From Actinomycetes bacterium (GTDB taxonomy: Bacteria > Actinomycetota > Actinomycetes > Actinomycetales > Cellulomonadaceae), in the NCBI GenBank assembly GCA_023388235.1, contig JAEWGQ010000254.1, positions 1-7,191 on the forward strand: a stretch of DNA of 7,191 nucleotides, given 5' to 3'. Both the position numbers and the translations under genes were made by a program. A model generated the notes under the pieces. The model saw only the letters and a list, made by a program, of their open reading frames with translations, was not told the DNA's origin and did no database searches. Positions 6,217 through 7,191 of the stretch are shown here, piece after piece (position 1 is the first letter of the stretch; each line of letters begins with the position of its first letter).

Positions 6217-6258
6217 GTCCACGGAGGTCTCCGATTACCGCTGGAGACCTCCATGGAC
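6217..6258 (-). repeat. Long hairpin inside repeat copy 3
   Basis: Arms 6217-6232 and 6243-6258 are complementary over 15 of 16 positions around a 10-base loop (GATTACCGCT). The core, GGAGGTCTCC with GGAGACCTCC, is perfect. The one exception is C-A in plus-strand RNA but G-U in minus-strand RNA, so the minus-strand transcript folds without a mismatch. In copies 1 and 2 the right arm has about three or more further mismatches. Confidence 0.7.
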
Positions 6259-6276
6259 GTTCGGAGTCTCCGAACG
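6258..6276. repeat. 19-bp perfect palindrome ending repeat copy 3
   Basis: CGTTCGGAG (6258-6266) and CTCCGAACG (6268-6276) are exact reverse complements around a central T. The equivalent sites in copies 1 and 2 are imperfect. It could be a protein-binding site, a terminal inverted repeat or a short RNA hairpin. Confidence 0.7.
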
Positions 6277-6423
6277 GGGCGGAGGAGCTTGGCGAGGCGG
6301 ACGCGGACGTGCTGGCGGGCGGGAGCGCTTGGGGCGACGGGCGGGTGCCGGCCGGGCGGGCCGCGTGCTGGGCAGCGGGCCGGGCGGGGTGGAGACGGTG
6401 GCGGAGCCGGCCGCGGGGGACGG

Positions 6424-6463
6424 CGACGGGGCGGCACCTCCGTGAGGAAGTGCCGCCCCGTCG
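6424..6463 (-). terminator. Hairpin terminator downstream of rho
   Basis: Arms 6424-6437 and 6450-6463 are perfectly complementary over 14 bp. A further short stem continues inside (6439-6441 with 6446-6448 around a GTGA loop on the plus strand). On the minus strand the hairpin begins 15 bases after the rho stop at 6479. No U-tract follows on either side, as is common in actinobacteria. The symmetry would let it stop plus-strand transcripts too. Confidence 0.75.
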
Positions 6464-6478
6464 GGCCGGTGCCGGGGG

Positions 6479-7191
6479 TCAGTCGTCGGACTTGCCGCCC
6501 GGGCCGGGGGTGGTCTTCTGGACCTGGAGCAGGAACTCGACGTTGCTGCGGGTGTCCCGGAGCTTGCCGAGGAGCAGCTCGATCGCCTGCTGCTGGTCCA
6601 GCGCGCCCATGACGCGGCGGAGCTTCCAGACGATCTTGAGCTCGTCGGGGGCGATGAGGATCTCCTCGCGGCGGGTGCCGGACGCGTTGACGTCCACGGC
6701 CGGGAAGATCCGCTTGTCCGCGAGCCCGCGGGAGAGCCGGAGCTCCATGTTCCCGGTGCCCTTGAACTCCTCGAAGATGACCTCGTCCATCTTGGAGCCG
6801 GTCTCCACCAGCGCCGACGCGAGGATCGTCAGGGAGCCGCCGTGCTCGATGTTGCGCGCGGCGCCGAAGAACCGCTTCGGCGGGTAGAGCGCGGAGGCGT
6901 CCACGCCGCCGGACAGGATGCGCCCGGAGGCCGGGGCCGCCAGGTTGTACGCCCGGGACAGGCGGGTCAGCGAGTCGAGCAGCACCACGACGTCCTGCCC
7001 GAGCTCGACGAGCCGCTTGGCGCGCTCGATCGCGAGCTCGGCGACCATCGTGTGGTCCGACGCGGGGCGGTCGAAGGTCGAGGCGATGACCTCGCCCTTC
7101 ACGGTCCGCTCCATGTCCGTGACCTCCTCGGGGCGCTCGTCGACGAGCACGACCATGAGGTGGACCTCGGGGTTGTTCGCGGAGATCGCGT
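6479..7191 (-). CDS. rho: Transcription termination factor Rho (C-terminal part; 5' end beyond window)
   Basis: Rho is a hexameric RNA-dependent ATPase/translocase that ends transcription of untranslated RNA. The window holds 236 complete codons ending at the TGA at 6479-6481. Visible family features, in order, are [13 protein letters not shown] (about 7147-7109), the Walker B strand [17 protein letters not shown] (about 6994-6944), the Q-loop segment [22 protein letters not shown] (6916-6851; shown here only to name its conserved GGVDA and [10 protein letters not shown] parts), the R-loop KGTGNMEL (about 6763-6740), and SGTRREE. The Walker A region and the RNA-binding N-terminal domain, which in actinobacteria often carries a long insertion, lie beyond the right edge. 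The last residues ([11 protein letters not shown]) are a short polar tail. The frame reads straight into the edge ([11 protein letters not shown] precedes the internal Met at 7156), so that Met is not the start. Expression probably comes from a promoter outside the window and ends at the hairpin 6424-6463. Confidence 0.97.
   Translation of the reverse strand, partial: AISANNPEVHLMVVLVDERPEEVTDMERTVKGEVIASTFDRPASDHTMVAELAIERAKRLVELGQDVVVLLDSLTRLSRAYNLAAPASGRILSGGVDASALYPPKRFFGAARNIEHGGSLTILASALVETGSKMDEVIFEEFKGTGNMELRLSRGLADKRIFPAVDVNASGTRREEILIAPDELKIVWKLRRVMGALDQQQAIELLLGKLRDTRSNVEFLLQVQKTTPGPGGKSDD

Larger units (their letters stand above)
6189..6276 (+). repeat. Palindrome-rich repeat, copy 3 (most symmetric)
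   Basis: The first 47 bases match copy 2 with one change. The second half departs from the other copies so that the inverted repeats become nearly perfect (hairpin 6217-6258 and palindrome 6258-6276). The flank GCACACCGGCGAG lies at 6154-6166. The tail shared by copies 1 and 2 is absent. It starts 175 bp after copy 2. Confidence 0.85.
5603..6423. other. Repeat-bearing non-coding region between convergent genes
   Basis: About 820 bp separate the stop of the plus-strand glycosyltransferase from the rho terminator. Several frames are open because the DNA is GC-rich, but none has a credible start with a Shine-Dalgarno or leaderless -10, none resembles a known protein, and the same repeat is read in different frames in its copies. 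The region contains three ~88-bp repeat copies, a 17-bp minisatellite and GC-rich spacer. No tRNA, integrase, transposase or attachment site is visible. From about 6277 to 6423 I see nothing definable. Transcripts from the glycosyltransferase would run into the first repeat hairpin some 50 bases after its stop. Confidence 0.7.

Noticed and set aside
5656..6276. CRISPR array
   Set aside because: There are only three long, imperfect copies with unequal spacing (358 and 175 bp) and no unique spacers of constant size. No cas genes are present.
6189..6276. Insertion sequence or transposon end
   Set aside because: The inverted ends are only a few bases long, there is no transposase, and no target duplication is visible. 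It is kept only as a MITE-like possibility in the findings.
5899..6612. Plus-strand reading frames through the repeats and into rho (also 6152-6445 and 5181-6080)
   Set aside because: They lack ribosome binding sites or leaderless -10 boxes, read the repeats in different frames, overlap real genes and have low-complexity translations.

Overview
The window comes from a very GC-rich actinobacterium. The evidence is the third-position G/C bias, GTG starts, -10 boxes placed for leaderless transcripts, terminators without U-tracts, and a gene order familiar from Actinomycetota (rho, rpmE, prfA, prmC, sua5, wecA-type transferase, usually followed by atp genes). A member of the Micrococcales, such as a Cellulomonas-like organism, is my best guess, but that is inference.

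Layout. Positions 1-3489 on the minus strand hold a housekeeping operon. In transcription order it is rpmE (zinc-type L31), a strong hairpin terminator, prfA (RF1), prmC (the methylase that modifies release factors), an L-threonylcarbamoyladenylate synthase (sua5/tsaC), and the first part of a polyprenyl-phosphate sugar-1-phosphate transferase (WecA/TagO-like) cut by the left edge. prfA, prmC, sua5 and the transferase are joined by three successive 4-base stop/start overlaps (ATGA, GTGA, GTGA). At the right edge, on the same strand, is the C-terminal two thirds or so of the ATPase core of Rho (6479-7191), followed by a 14-bp terminator hairpin.

In many actinobacteria rho and rpmE are close neighbours. 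Here about 2.9 kb lies between them. It contains two plus-strand genes: a small secreted lipoprotein with two DLDGDG calcium-loop/FG-GAP-like motifs, and a GT4-family glycosyltransferase related to the PimA/PimB type. Each has a TANNNT -10 box 6-7 nt before its ATG, as expected for leaderless mRNAs. About 820 bp of non-coding DNA then lies between the convergent glycosyltransferase and rho genes. It carries three copies of an ~88-bp palindrome-rich repeat built on GGAG/CTCC half-sites, plus a 17-bp minisatellite.

The housekeeping genes work in translation (L31, RF1, RF1 methylation, tRNA t6A), transcription termination (Rho) and the lipid-linked step of envelope polymer synthesis. The lipoprotein and glycosyltransferase also point to the envelope, but nothing in the sequence ties them to one pathway. 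I see no defence, phage or mobile-element genes. The intergenic repeat family is the most unusual element, and I do not recognise it.
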